From positions 646,001 to 710,000 of the forward strand of contig JAJOZX010001727.1 in the NCBI GenBank assembly GCA_023014485.1: a stretch of 64,000 nt of DNA, in the 5' to 3' direction. Positions 33,140 to 44,209 of this stretch are shown here, in pieces. The first letter of the stretch is position 1. Each line of letters starts with the position of its first letter. Below the pieces are notes generated by a model. It was not told the DNA's origin and searched no databases. It was given only the letters and a program-made list of their open reading frames with translations. The position numbers and the translations under genes are program-made. The DNA is from Bathynomus jamesi (lineage: Eukaryota; Arthropoda; Malacostraca; Isopoda; Cirolanidae).

Positions 33140-33262
33140 CAGCCCGGCCTGCTGTATGCCCTTGACAATTGGTTAGGTTGTCATGATATTTTCGTTAATT
33201 TAAATGAAAATATCACAACTTAACCTAACCAATCATCAAGGGCATATAGTTGACCTAACCAG
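33140..33262. repeat. small palindrome related to the hairpin arms
   Basis: CCTTGACAATTGGTTAGGTT at 33159 mirrors AACCTAACCAATCATCAAGG at 33222, with GTTAATTTAAATGAAAATAT at the centre. Same sequence family as parts of 32255-32961 and of 35690-35760. Confidence 0.75.
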
Positions 33263-33300
33263 GCAAAAAAGAAGCTACATCATTAACATGGTACATCATG

Positions 33301-33679
33301 TGCCTTATTTCCCAGCTATATTCACGAATTCTTATGGAGAAATAAATATAAAACTAACTTATTTGCGCATTTGATTATATCCATTAATGACATTTATCAG
33401 TTCTAATATCACTTGAATACTTTTAATAATAATAATAAAGTTATAATTTCCAATGCTAAAACATATAAATAATTTCTGATGCTAAAGTATATGTATACCA
33501 CCATATTTTTCACTATGTTACACTTACTTCAACACTTCCCACAATTTAAATTTCTTTTCACTGTTCTTAAATTGTAAATATGCAAGCAGTTCAAACTCAT
33601 CCTCCAAGAATTTATACAAAACATTTAATGTTGACACACACACACTCAAATTATGTGTCTCAGCTGTAATATAAGATTA
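33301..33679. other. AT-rich gap
   Basis: Nothing recognised apart from a short CACACACAC run near 33635. Confidence 0.5.
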
Positions 33680-33687
33680 GCCTATAG

Positions 33688-34895
33688 CAGTGATTCCCAA
33701 TGTGGGGCGCACGCCCCACAGCGGGGCAATTTGAATATTTTGGGGGGCAATTTGAAAATGCTACAATAAAATGAAATTTATACATAATAATTTTTATAAG
33801 TAAATATATTTTAAAATTTCAATAACATTAATTATTTTTATTTGCAACATTTTTACACGACAACAACAATTCCATATTTTACTTAACATGTTGATTCAAA
33901 GACAAAGATATTTGGCTTCATTACATTTCTGGAATTATGTCAAAAGAATATTTCTGCAAGAAAATATACCCAGTTATATTGGCTAAATAAGTGTGAGGTA
34001 ACTGATGATGCTTTACTTGTCATTGTGGATCACTTGAAAATACTGGCCTGTGATTTAAATTACAGATTTTCTGATTTAAAAGAAATGAGTTTTCCATCTT
34101 GGCTAACTCAGCCATTGCTAGTGGACCTATCTGAAGTGGGCATGAAGTACCAAGAAGAACTGACTGAAATACAAAATGATGAGTCTGTTAAAACTATATT
34201 CAAAGTAAAAGGAACCATGATGTGTCTCTGTGATGAGACCAAGACTAAATACCCAAATTCAACTCGTTTGGCGAGAGAGCTACTGTTACCATTCCCATCT
34301 TCATATTTGGTGGAATGTAGTTTTAGTGCTGTAAGTGACTTACTACAGAAAAAAAGAAACCGACTGGATATCACAAAACGAGGAGACTTAAGACTGAAGC
34401 TAACTAAGTTAGTGCCTGAAATCAAAACCATTTGTAGTAAACATCAAGCTCAAGGATCTCACTAACTTGAGATTATCAAACTTTGAATTTGCTGTATTTT
34501 TACCTCATATTGTGAATTAAGTTACTTTTTTGTGAATTTAAAATTGCAACTTTTCAACTGAGAAGTTTTATTTCAAGGAAATAATATAGTTAGCTTCAAT
34601 CTCAAGTTTCTTGACTCATATTTAATGTAACTCATATTGAATGTACTCATATTATTGAAATTTAAAATTATAACTTTTCAACTGAGAAATTTTATTTCAA
34701 GGTAATAATTTAGTTAGCTTCAACCTCAAGTTTATTTACTCATATTGAATGTATGGTAACTCATTAAATGTACTCATATTATTGTAAATTTTAAATAATA
34801 CCTTTTCAACACCAAATTTGTTTTTATATTAATGGGGGGCATCAAATTTGAGGTGTCGAGGTGGGGCATGGCGCAAAAAAGGTTGGGAACCACTG
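33688..34895 (+). mobile_element. hAT (Charlie/ZBED5-like), internally deleted
   Basis: Ends CAGTGATTCCCAATGTGGGG and GGTTGGGAACCACTG; 8-bp TSD GCCTATAG / GCCTAGAG (7 of 8 match) at 33680-33687 and 34896-34903. Length 1208 bp, about half of an autonomous copy. Confidence 0.85.
34025..34465 (+). pseudogene. C-terminal part of ZBED5/SCAND3-like hAT transposase
   Basis: Open for 146 residues: MDHLKILACDLNYRFSDLKE, FPSWLTQPLLVDLSEV, MMCLCDETKTKYPNSTRLAR, LLLPFPSSYLVECSFSAVSD and QKKRNRLDITKRGDLRLKLT. The 'P..A...LLPF.SSYL+E..FS.+......+R+RL' block is the hATC domain of this subfamily. BED finger and most of the catalytic region are missing. Confidence 0.8.
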
Positions 34896-34919
34896 GCCTA
34901 GAGTAATTGAATGACATAC

Positions 34920-35360
34920 AGGGTGTCCTAAAAGTCTTGTTACACCTCTGGGCTCTGTATAATCTTGGAATTATTAAATGATGTTTGGTTCCAACAGGAT
35001 TGAGCACCTTCCCACTATTCCTTGAGGGTTCATGTATATTTAAATGAGGTATTTCTGATCGATTGATTGGGACATTAAAATGCAACAATAAATGGCCTCT
35101 GAGAAGCCCAGATCTCTCGAGTTGTGACAATGCATTATGGGGATTTATAAAGGAAAAGGTTTCTCAAAACCTTTATGATTCCAATGACGGACTAAAGGAA
35201 GCCGTAAAGGATGCTTTTAAACTTGTAACACCTAAAATGCTGAGGAGCATAGCACACCGAACCTGGCGTAAAATCATTCTGTGCAGTGAGAATGATGGTT
35301 TGCATACAGATCCATTGGATACAGTACATGATAAACTTGTGTATTGCTATGTATAAACTA
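34920..35360 (+). pseudogene. mariner-like element, 3' truncated relic
   Basis: Left end CAGGGTGTCCTAAAAGTCTT at 34920 after TA; the transposase C-terminus follows: WPLRSPDLSSCDNALWGFIK (third catalytic Asp region), DGLKEAVKDAFKLVTPKMLR and RTWRKIILCSENDGLH, to about 35357. A matching right TIR was not found. Internally deleted and truncated. Confidence 0.75.
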
Positions 35361-36049
35361 CAATGTTGTATAATTCTGTATAAAATAAAATGTCTCAGTG
35401 TTTTCTACTATATACTTTCATTACTGGTAAATATTCGATTTTACTCCCATTCTGGTTTTATAATGAAAGCAAACTTTTCTGGTCAATTTTGAGGGGCTTT
35501 TGAGATACCATAACAAACATATAAGATATGTTCATGTTACGAGATCTTGTAAACGACGTATTACCAAAGGAAATGTGCAAAACACCTCAAAATTAACCAG
35601 AAAAGCTCACTCTCATTATATCACATTTGTGCAAAACAACTAAAAATTGACCAGAAAAATTTGTTCTTGTCATTTTCGTTTAAACTAATGAAAATATCAC
35701 AACTTAACCTAACTAATCATCAAGGGCATTCAATTAACCTAACTGGGCATTCAATTAACCTAACCAGTTAATATTGGTTATTTCACCTAAATATCGGTTA
35801 AATATTTGGCTGGACACAGGGGCTAATGAGAAATGAGAGGTTGTGTTTCACTAGCACTATTTTTTTCATGCTCTTTACGATGGTACTAGTCATTTTTTGT
35901 GCTAGTGTGCAGTTATAAAATTCATTTAATATATAATTTTTACGTGGAGACTCCGTGTGTATGTGTGTTTGTATCACTTGTTTTCAGATTGTCACATGGC
36001 TGGATTGGGCCAATTAGACACTTTTTGCGACGTGCGCCATAGGAATTTC
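35361..36049. other. repeat-rich gap
   Basis: A short inverted repeat (TTTTCTGGTCAATTTTGAGG at 35478 and its near mirror at 35582) and a copy of the CCTAACTAATCATCAAGGGC family at 35706. ATTTGGCTGGACACAGGGGC at 35803 is repeated in reverse at 52042. No gene. Confidence 0.5.
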
Positions 36050-36262
36050 CTTTGCTTCATGCAGTTTGAGGACACTGGCTGAAGCGAGTGAAGGTTTTGA
36101 ATGTGACAGTTGCGAGATTGAGTATTACCGCGCCATTTCTAAATATTTTGAAAATAACAAAGCAGCAGTGGATTGCTTTAAATGCCACGGAGTTCTGCCT
36201 GCTTGTGTGCAATGTCCGAAATGTAACAATTCTTGTTTTATTAATCTTCACATGGCTTAGTA
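36050..36262 (+). pseudogene. Merlin-like transposase N-terminal zinc ribbon, copy 1
   Basis: Reads LAEASEGFECDSCEIEYYRA, CFKCHGVLPACVQCPKCNN, then a stop at 36260. The Cys-x2-Cys plus 'HGVLP..V.CP.C' ribbon resembles the start of IS1016/ISXO2-type (Merlin) transposases. No catalytic part follows. Related copies lie at 36737, 48451, 53299 and 54480. Confidence 0.55.
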
Positions 36263-36264
36263 TT

Positions 36265-36320
36265 GCCTAACCCAACCTAACCTAACCTAACCTGTTAGGT
36301 TAGTTAGGTTAGTTTTTATC
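36265..36320. repeat. TTAGG-like pentamer run in inverted arrangement
   Basis: CCTAACCTAACCTAACCTGT followed by TAGGTTAGTTAGGTTAG: short (CCTAA)n meeting (TTAGG)n. TTAGG is the arthropod telomere unit. Similar degenerate runs occur at 52733-52760, 53530-53605 and 53925-53950. Confidence 0.7.
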
Positions 36321-37076
36321 AGAATTACATTTTCCTGGTGTAGTTTTCTCTGCTTTGTTGGAATTTGACACACATTTCTTGTGCAAATGGGTAGAAACAC
36401 TCCGTATTTTGGAATGGAAAAAAAAATAGTTTCTATTCATTTGCACAAGAAATGGGTATCAGATTCAGATAATATAAGTATCGTCACATTCAGAATATCA
36501 AAAGCAAATAAAATTATAAAATATTAAAGCATAATTTTCTCATTTTGATATAAGTCACTATGCTCGCAGATGCGTCCTTACCAAATTATGTAGATTTGAA
36601 TATTATGACATTTTTGTGGCATTTTTTCCTGCTCTTCCAATATTTGCCTGGTGACATCATGAAAACATGATATATGAGCTAGGCTTCTTAGGTTACTACT
36701 TCCACTTATGTTAGTTTTTCATAGATGTTGGTCGCAATGACATGTGAAGTAGGGGTTAAAACCAGTATTGAAGAAGTACAAATAATACCAATACCAATAT
36801 TATAGGTTTTCGGTATTGACAAAAATTGCTATTGTAAAATTTAGGCAATTTAGTCCTCCGATAGGCAAATAAACTGTTTTTGGAGGATTCAGAGAAAAAA
36901 AAAGTTTCGGGGTATTTTGCAGTTAACCTCTTTTTCGTTTTCTATTCCTTTCTATCAAAGAAAACTATTTATTGCACTAACTTTTATAAATTTATATTAT
37001 GTATGGATCATGAAAAGAGGTTATAACAAACAAACAAAACAAAAACTCTTTATTGCAGACATAAATATATATAGAC

Positions 37077-37077
<1 letters not shown>

Positions 37078-37113
<36 letters not shown>
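37078..37113. repeat. (TA)n microsatellite inside the hAT
   Basis: Pure TA run in the 5' non-coding part of the hAT. Confidence 0.9.
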
Positions 37114-37118
<5 letters not shown>

Positions 37119-37439
37119 CTTATAAACCAGATTTATCGTGTTCTAGGAGACTTTAATAAGCAATGCTTTAAACTGTAATGTATTTTGTCAATTTTTTCGC
37201 TTCAAACATTTTAAAATGTATTAGATACGTTCAAAAACGTATGCACACGATTTCAAATCATCGCGTTCCCAAATCCCAATGCATCGTTCTTTCTTCTTAC
37301 ATTTGTCACTTAGATTTTCAACATTGTAGAGGAAGGTTGTGTTGCTAATAGATCTATCTGATTTAAACATTTTACAAATAACTTTTGCGATATTCTTATA
37401 TGAAGAAAACTTTTAAAACTAATATACCCCTTCAAACTT

Positions 37440-39379
37440 TTGTCAAGAATGTCAAGAAAATCATTAGCATGGAACTATTTTATTAAGAAAAATAATGAAG
37501 AAGCTGAATGTTTGAGGTGTGAAAAGACCATTAAGTGCAGTGGAGGCTCAACTAGTGGATTATCAGTCCATATGAAAACAATTCATAATGTAAACATTAC
37601 TGAAATTAAGGAAGCTATAAATTGGCCTGATAAGAAGCAAAAGACATTGGATGGATTTATTTGTAAAAAATCTATTGAAGAAGAAATTTCAAAACTTGCA
37701 TGCACTGATGGAATAAGTTTCAGTTCTATTGCCAAAAGTGAATTTATACAAGAGAGTTTAGCAAAGAATAACTGATAAACATCCACCAACCTCATGTGGT
37801 GGGGTAAAAAATATGCTAGTTAAATTTCATGTAAGGAAGATGGCTGAACTAAAAGATCACTTTGGGAAATTAGTGAGTAAAGGAGTTCGATTTTCTTTAA
37901 CTCTTGATGAATATACCTCAAACCAAAATAAGAGATATATGAATATAAATGTTCATCAGGAAGATCAACATTGGTCCTTGGGATTAATCAAAATTATTGG
38001 AAGCCTTAACAGTACAAGGACAGTGGAAATTGTGAGTAAAAATTTGAATGATTATGGCCTTAATTTAGAGCAACACATAATTGGATGTACGACAGATGGC
38101 GCATCAGTTATGGTGAAGTTTGGGAGAGAAATTAAACCTGAACATCAGCAATGCATTGCCCATGGTATTCATCTTGCTGTTTCCTCTGTTTTATACAAAA
38201 GAAGTGAATATCAAGTTGTAAGTTATGAAAAAGATGAAGATAATGAAACAACGGATACTGAAGAAGATGAGGATGAAGAGAATGTCAGTTGCACTAACCT
38301 TGAGGAAAATGTTGAAGATAACGAAGAAGACATGGACCTCTTTACACATTTACTTGAAATAGGAATAGATGATGATGTCAATATCCCTCACTTGAAAGAC
38401 AATTACCATGATGTAATGGCAAAAGTAAGGAAAATATGTCGAATTTTTCGTAAGTCACCGTTAAAGAATGAAAAGCTACAAGACTTTGTAAGAAAACAAT
38501 TCAATGGCAAAGAACTGAAACTCATTTTGGATTGTAAAACAAGATGGAATAGTCTTTTGAGTATGATTGAACGCTTTCTGAAGTTAAAAAAATGTATCCC
38601 AAAAGCTTTAAGAGTGATTCATTCAACTGTAGCCATTTCTTCAACAGAGTGGGAAATTATTGAAAACCTTTATGACACCTTACGTCCTATTGAAATAATT
38701 CTTAAAGGGTTATGCTCGAAAGATGCATCACTCCTGACAGCTGAATCATCAATGAAATTTATTTCAAAGAAACTAGGAGAGAAAAATAATCCAATAGCAA
38801 AAGAGTTAAAAGATTGTCTTAGAAATCGTTACATTTCAAGAAGACAGCAAGACATTGTAGGTTTAATCAAATATCTACATAATCCCGAAGTTTTAAAAGT
38901 TCAAGAAGAGGAAAGTTTTTCTGTTCCATCAAAATTAGTTCTCAAAAGAACTGCAGAAAGGCTCCATAAGACTTTTCCCTAAGAATGTGGTTGATTTGGA
39001 GATAGAAATGGAAGAACAGGAATTTCCATGTAACCCTGAAAATGTAGCTGCAAATAAGACTGAAGTGGAAGCAGATTCATTACTGAGTGAATACATGCAA
39101 GAAATGGACAAACTAGGAAAAGTGCCATCTAAAAAAAATTCTATTGATTTTGATGTTACTAATGAATTTAAAAGCTTGGAAGTTACTTTACAGAGAAGTG
39201 AGAATTTAGAGAAGCTGTACAAGGCACTGCTTTCAATTAAACCTACAAGTGCAGAATCAGAAAGAGCCTTTTCTGCTGCAGGCCTATTTCTGATGAAACT
39301 GAGATCAAGTCTATCTGAACAATGCCTAGATGCTCTTTGTTTCCTCAAAGCATACTTTCAAAATCAAACTAAGAAATAA
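37440..39379 (+). pseudogene. hAT transposase with BED finger, two frameshifts
   Basis: First frame 37440-37775: BED finger LAWNYFIKKNNEEAECLRCE to GLSVHMKTIHN. Second frame 37813-38982: VRFSLTLDEYTSNQNKRYMN (catalytic Asp), IIGCTTDGASVMVKFG (second Asp), QQCIAHGIHLAVSSVLY, an acidic insert, LILDCKTRWNSLLSMIERFL and ISSTEWEIIENLYDTLRPIE. Third frame 38987-39379: hATC domain with LLSIKPTSAESERAFSAAGL. Only two shifts (about 37775-37812 and 38980) separate it from a complete protein of about 640 residues, so it is the least damaged hAT here. Confidence 0.88.
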
Positions 39380-39973
39380 ATATTTAGATACTAATAATTT
39401 CTATCTACCCCAGTAGTTGTATACTAATATGCTAAAAAAAAATTCAAATAATATTTTTATTACAATTTAGTAATTTACTGTATAAACTTTTTCGAATAGA
39501 ATGCCATCTTTTTGGAGTTGGGTCATTAATTTATAGTAAATATGGTGAGTACTGCAAGTCCCTCAGACTTGTGGGAGGGTTGGTAGGGTGGCACCATAAT
39601 AAATCAAAATAAATTATTTTTTCATAATACCGGTATCAATACCGGGATTATCAATACCGGGATTAGCATAATTGCCTCCAAATACCGGTATTGAAAATTT
39701 TCGGTATTATGCAAGCACTAATGTGAAGGTTGTGAATATTATTTTGAGGATTTAATAGACAAAGTGCATTTCTAATGACTCCCGAGCAATAGAAATATTT
39801 ACAAAACACAATATTTTACCATCGACCCGTAAGTGCGAATTGTGTGGAAACGAGTGCTCATTAATAGAATCATGTATAATTTAGGTCTCGGGGGTATGCC
39901 CCGTAAAGATCACGCATCACAAATTGATCGGTATAGGGTTTTTTGGGTTTTTTTTTGCGGCCAAACTACTTTA

Positions 39974-42900
39974 GGGTCATTCCATGTCAAGTCAGCCACC
40001 TAAAACACTCACCCCTTTCAATTTTGCTCATACTTGGCACAATAGCAGATATACATGCCAAACTTAAATTCCCAAATTATTAGAACTGACTGACCTTTGG
40101 TTACTGAGATACAAGGTCACAAAGTTGTGACATTTTGACCTTTTTTGCGTTAAATGACTATTTTCAAAAGGTGTAACTAAAACTATTAAAGCTAGAGCAT
40201 TGATTTTGGTCTCATTTTAAAGCTCTTTAGTAGCCCCTTGTTTATTGTCTCTTGTTAAATATCTCTACTGTGAAAAATAAAAAAATCCCTTCAAAAGTTG
40301 ACCTTTGACCTTGAATAAAAAAAAAATACCTTCTCCTAAAAAATTCAATTTTTTTACATTAATACCTTGAGTCATGTACAACAAAATCCCAAGAAGCTGT
40401 AAGTGGCTGATAACTAGTTCAATGTATAAAAAATAATGAATTCAAGCAACATTTTGAAAAAAGTCATTTTATACAAAAATTGTCAAAAAGTCATGACTTT
40501 GTGACCTTGTATGTCAGTAACCATTTTTGTCTAAGGTCAGCTCAATCTCTTACAAATACAACCCATATCTACATACTATCTGCAGCCTTCTACAAACAAG
40601 CAAATGCTTATTTTTAAATATTTGTTCTTTACCCACCTCACCTGTATGTTGTGCATGTATGTGATGGTTTTCAGTAGTTGACAAGATTCTTGTGGGCCAC
40701 CCAATTTATTGTGATTTCTAGAAGAGAAAACAATTTTTAATGTATACCTAGATAGCTACCTAATTAACAAATACAAGTAACATATTAAAATGTACATACA
40801 ATATGTATAGGTATAGTGCTCATTGATTTCCATTTATCACAACTTAAAATGTATGCAGTGTATATATAGTTACATGACCATTTTAATTTTGAATTCTTAC
40901 CTTTCTGTGCTGTAGATCTGCCAAAGCTTTGGATGCCTTCAAAGTAACTTCTTTGCAAATCCTGTATGTTCGTCCATTAGTAGTAGATGCCTCAACTTGT
41001 GTTAGAATATCTGAATATGGTAAGATTAATTCATCTGGTCGACCAGGATACACAAATGATGGGTTTGGGCCATGAGGATGAAGGAATGTGACTTTTACTT
41101 CTCTATTCTCTGGTATCTTTTCCAGCACATATGCCACCCACCAATGGCCATCATATGCAGCAGTAACAAAACCATGTATTTTCTCCTCAGTCACAACTTC
41201 TTCCTTTTCAGTAACTTTCTCAATATTTGAATAATCTGATAATGAATAATGTTTAACCTTAAGAGAAGTCAATGAAACTGGCTGTAAATGGTGTAATTTC
41301 TGTGTACCAGCAATAGTCCTTGCAGTTGAGTGTCTTTCTTGGAGAAGTTGGCTTTCCTCTTCATGCTCTTTATTGGTTGAAAAATGACATTTTATATTTA
41401 CAATATTTTCACTTGCAAATGTATATAACTGTTCTGCAGTAAGGATCTGTTCATCATAAGGTCGTTGTAGACTAGCTTTTGCAGCTAATCTCTTAACTGT
41501 GCCTCCAACACCATCACAGGGTCCCTTTCCATGACTTGTTGCAAAAAAATTCCATTCTGCCTCAATTCCAAAATCATCTCTGTGATGGCAAAGATTCAAA
41601 AAGTTTTTGCAGTTCTTATACTGTCCTGCACACCCATCTGAAAAGTAAATTATTTTGTGGATGGAACCGATGGATGAGATATTATCTTTTAGGAATTTTA
41701 TCAGATGCTTTTGAAACAAATGTACAGCAACTGTGTTATGGATGTTACACTCTGAAATAATAACAAAGCTAAGGTGAGCAATCTCATCTTCCTTTTTATA
41801 GTAAATAACAAATGGATGTAGAGTAGCCATCTCATTGTTCCAGTGAAAGCTCTGAACCTCATCTTGAAGAATAAAGGAATAATTTTCAGCAAAATCACAC
41901 ACAGCAAGGACCTCACCATCTTTCAAAGACATTTTTGTTTCACGGTAATAAGTTGCTTGCATCTTTGTCTTGAAGTCATGTATCTGGTATTCTTTCAGTT
42001 GGTTACAGAATTGGTCAATATATTCATCTGTATTCAGTTCTACTGATTCAAGATTTGACCGATCTGTATTGGTCCACTTTTTAAAATTTATGATATCAAT
42101 GAAGTTGTTTGTAAATATGTCCAGTAGTCTGTTTTTTAAATCTGATGGATCTCCACATTGTTCACATTGTCTGAGGCAGCATTTCTGTGAGGCAGGATTG
42201 CATTCCATAAAGGCAACACAATGACGTACATTCTTAATAGGTGTGTCATCATTTGCAGTTAGTTTTTCTAATTCAGCTCCTACAAACATAAGTTTGGCAT
42301 TCTGATGAATTGTACAGACACATACTGAGTGAGTTCCTGTTGCTCCAGCAATAACACACTGCTTTGGACGCAATTCTGCAAATTTACTGAATCCCACCTT
42401 AACCAAAGGATTTCTTTCTTTGAAAATATGATAGGCTTCTTTTAAATTGCAAAGTAAAAGATGCTTTTGCAAATGTATCCTTCCTCTTTCATTGTCAATG
42501 ATACTACAATAGTCTTTCTTTCCTGGCATTGTTCTACTGATGTCTTCTGAAAGATAAAATGCTTTAATAGCGTCAACAGTATCCTGTTTAATTCTTTTCC
42601 CACCCTTTGGATTTGGGTCTGAAAGGACACCTTTTTCTTCAACTATTTTTTTAGCAATAGATGCTGTATGCCTTGTTGTGTTAAATTCTGAAGCAATTTT
42701 CCTAATGCTCCAACTTTTGGGCAATACAGTGAGGATTTTTATTTTATCACTTCTTTTAGTATTTTCATTTTTGAATTTTTCCTTGAGTTGATTTATTATT
42801 TCTAAACAGTCTACATCTCCAGATGGCTCCTTAAATTGTGAGTCAGAAATCTCTTTTCCTGCAACTGTTTCCATTCTCTTCTTAACTGTCTCTGTCACCT

Positions 42901-44178
42901 TGCTTAGTTTTTTAGCTCCATATGACTTTTGCTCTACAAGCTTTCTCTTTTTTATGGGTGATTCACCAATTGAAACAAAAGAAGCATTCAAAGTACACAT
43001 CTCATGGTTTTGCTCTGAAGTTGATGCATCACTATTGTCAACATTTTCAATTTTCTCAAGATCTTCAGGTGGTTCACTACTACAAGAAGAATCATCATTT
43101 ATGTCTGAATTCAAAGTGCCTATTCCTTTCTCAGGCAAGGACTCAAGATGTTCTCTACACTGCTTACAAAGTCTGTGATGTAGTGTTAAGTGCAGATCGG
43201 GAAACTTATTTACAAGTTCCTGTGGTACAATTCTCAAACTCTTCTTTCGACACTGACCTTTGTGACGCAGCAAAGGATCAGCACACTTCTGTTTCAGTTT
43301 TAAATGTTCCATGTTTGTACTCTGAAATCACAAAAGCACAAAGAAAATCCTGAAAAGAAAACAATGAACAATTAATGAATTATTAAATAAATTTTTATAC
43401 ATGTATTTAGTAAAAATAAATTAACTTTAACTTGAAGTCAGGAGTCAACTCTGTAAAGTTGACAGTACTTATATACTAGTTGGGCCTTTGGATCAGCGCT
43501 ACTCCAGTAGATTTGGGGCTGTCGAGGGGTTTAACCCTGGTTGTCTTTTAAAAGACTTCTTTTGGCACAGGTCACAAAAAGGTTTTTGAACTAATAATGT
43601 TAAGTTGAACTAAGTCTTCACTGACACTATATCAGAACAGAACTTTTAAATAAATGAACTGACAAAAAAAATCTAAAATTGAAGAATGATGCCAACTTCA
43701 TTTATTTTTTATACATTGAACTAGTTATCAGCCACTTACAGCTTCTTGGGATTTTGTTGTACATGACTCAAGGTATTAATGTAAAAAAATTGAATTTTTT
43801 AGGAGAAGGTATTTTTTTTTTATTCAAGGTCAAAGGTCAACTTTTGAAGGGATTTTTTTATTTTTCACAGTAGAGATATTTAACAAGAGACAATAAACAA
43901 GGGGCTACTAAAGAGCTTTAAAATGAGACCAAAATCAATGCTCTAGCTTTAATAGTTTTTTAGTTACACCATTTTGAAAATAGTCATTTAACGCAAAAAA
44001 GGTCAAAATGTCACAACTTTGTGACCTTGTATCTCAGTAACCAAAGGTCAGTCAGCTCTAATAATTTGGGAATTTAAGTTTGGCATGTATATCTGCTATT
44101 GTGCCAAGTATGAGCAAAATTGAAAGGGGGTGAGTGCAAAAAGTGCCATTTTGTGGCTGAGTTGACATGGAATGACCC
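39974..44178 (-). mobile_element. Sola2-like DNA transposon, copy A, apparently complete
   Basis: Ends GGGTCATTCCATGTCAAGTC with mirror; TIRs of about 470 bp (39974-40440 and 43699-44178), near identical; perfect 4-bp TSD TTTA at 39970-39973 and 44179-44182. Between the TIRs lies one uninterrupted 809-aa ORF. All parts needed for mobility seem present. The superfamily call rests on GGGTCATTC ends and the 4-bp TSD. Confidence 0.8.
40883..43312 (-). CDS. Sola2-like transposase, intact 809 aa
   Basis: Starts MEHLKLKQKCADPLLRHKGQ with a Cys/His-rich N-terminal module (further pair CKQCREHL near residue 50), then a Ser/acidic linker, a helix-turn-helix-like part (ILTVLPKSWSIRKIASEFNT), GFSKFAELRPKQCVIAGATG, THSVCVCTIHQNAK, VLAVCDFAENYSFILQDE, HPFVIYYKKED, KIIYFSDGCAGQYKNCKNF, EWNFFATSHGKGPCDGVGG and VTFLHPHGP. 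Asp in CDFAENY, Asp in YFSDGC and an acidic residue near CDGVGGTVKR are the proposed catalytic set (inference). No stop, shift or visible intron, unlike the related spliced genes at 19044 and 49807. Probably nuclear, acting on the flanking TIRs. Confidence 0.85.
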   Translation of the reverse strand: MEHLKLKQKCADPLLRHKGQCRKKSLRIVPQELVNKFPDLHLTLHHRLCKQCREHLESLPEKGIGTLNSDINDDSSCSSEPPEDLEKIENVDNSDASTSEQNHEMCTLNASFVSIGESPIKKRKLVEQKSYGAKKLSKVTETVKKRMETVAGKEISDSQFKEPSGDVDCLEIINQLKEKFKNENTKRSDKIKILTVLPKSWSIRKIASEFNTTRHTASIAKKIVEEKGVLSDPNPKGGKRIKQDTVDAIKAFYLSEDISRTMPGKKDYCSIIDNERGRIHLQKHLLLCNLKEAYHIFKERNPLVKVGFSKFAELRPKQCVIAGATGTHSVCVCTIHQNAKLMFVGAELEKLTANDDTPIKNVRHCVAFMECNPASQKCCLRQCEQCGDPSDLKNRLLDIFTNNFIDIINFKKWTNTDRSNLESVELNTDEYIDQFCNQLKEYQIHDFKTKMQATYYRETKMSLKDGEVLAVCDFAENYSFILQDEVQSFHWNNEMATLHPFVIYYKKEDEIAHLSFVIISECNIHNTVAVHLFQKHLIKFLKDNISSIGSIHKIIYFSDGCAGQYKNCKNFLNLCHHRDDFGIEAEWNFFATSHGKGPCDGVGGTVKRLAAKASLQRPYDEQILTAEQLYTFASENIVNIKCHFSTNKEHEEESQLLQERHSTARTIAGTQKLHHLQPVSLTSLKVKHYSLSDYSNIEKVTEKEEVVTEEKIHGFVTAAYDGHWWVAYVLEKIPENREVKVTFLHPHGPNPSFVYPGRPDELILPYSDILTQVEASTTNGRTYRICKEVTLKASKALADLQHRKVRIQN

Positions 44179-44209
44179 TTTATCCTTTTTTTTTTAAATT
44201 TTTAACTAG

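Larger units (their letters stand above)
29555..33300 (-). mobile_element. unclassified DNA transposon with long, interrupted TIRs
   Basis: Left arm 29555-29955 matches, in reverse, right-hand pieces 31690-31886, 33010-33150 and 33262-33300. Shared landmarks are AACAGTTGGCTTTTGATATA, GGTGGCCACCAACGTGTGTC, GGCCGGGCTGAAACT and CTTTAGTTTTTGAGTTATTT. The right arm is broken by a minisatellite plus hairpin (31905-33009) and by a small palindrome (33140-33262). I could not fix a clean TSD. Encodes the 415-aa ORF at 30175-31422. Confidence 0.7.
36750..39720 (+). mobile_element. hAT transposon, 2971 bp
   Basis: Perfect 8-bp TSD ATGTGAAG at 36742-36749 and 39721-39728. Ends TAGGGGTTAAAACCAGTATT and, reversed, TAGTGCTTGCATAATACCG; subterminal CAATACCGGTATT palindromes are strong on the right and worn on the left. 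Confidence 0.88.
36737..39870 (+). pseudogene. Merlin-like zinc ribbon, copy 2, split by a hAT
   Basis: Reads MTCEG at 36737-36749 and, beyond the hAT (36750-39720), resumes within its TSD as GCEYYFEDLIDKVHF; after a shift, FTKHNILPSTRKCELCGNEC (to about 39860). Joining across the hAT restores the two Cys-x2-Cys pairs of a ribbon. A second large insertion (the Sola2-like element at 39974) lies just downstream, so the rest of this copy cannot be followed. Confidence 0.6.

Noticed and set aside
36265..36320. A true telomere or chromosome end
   Set aside because: The runs are short, degenerate and inverted, and lie between transposons inside a gene intron.
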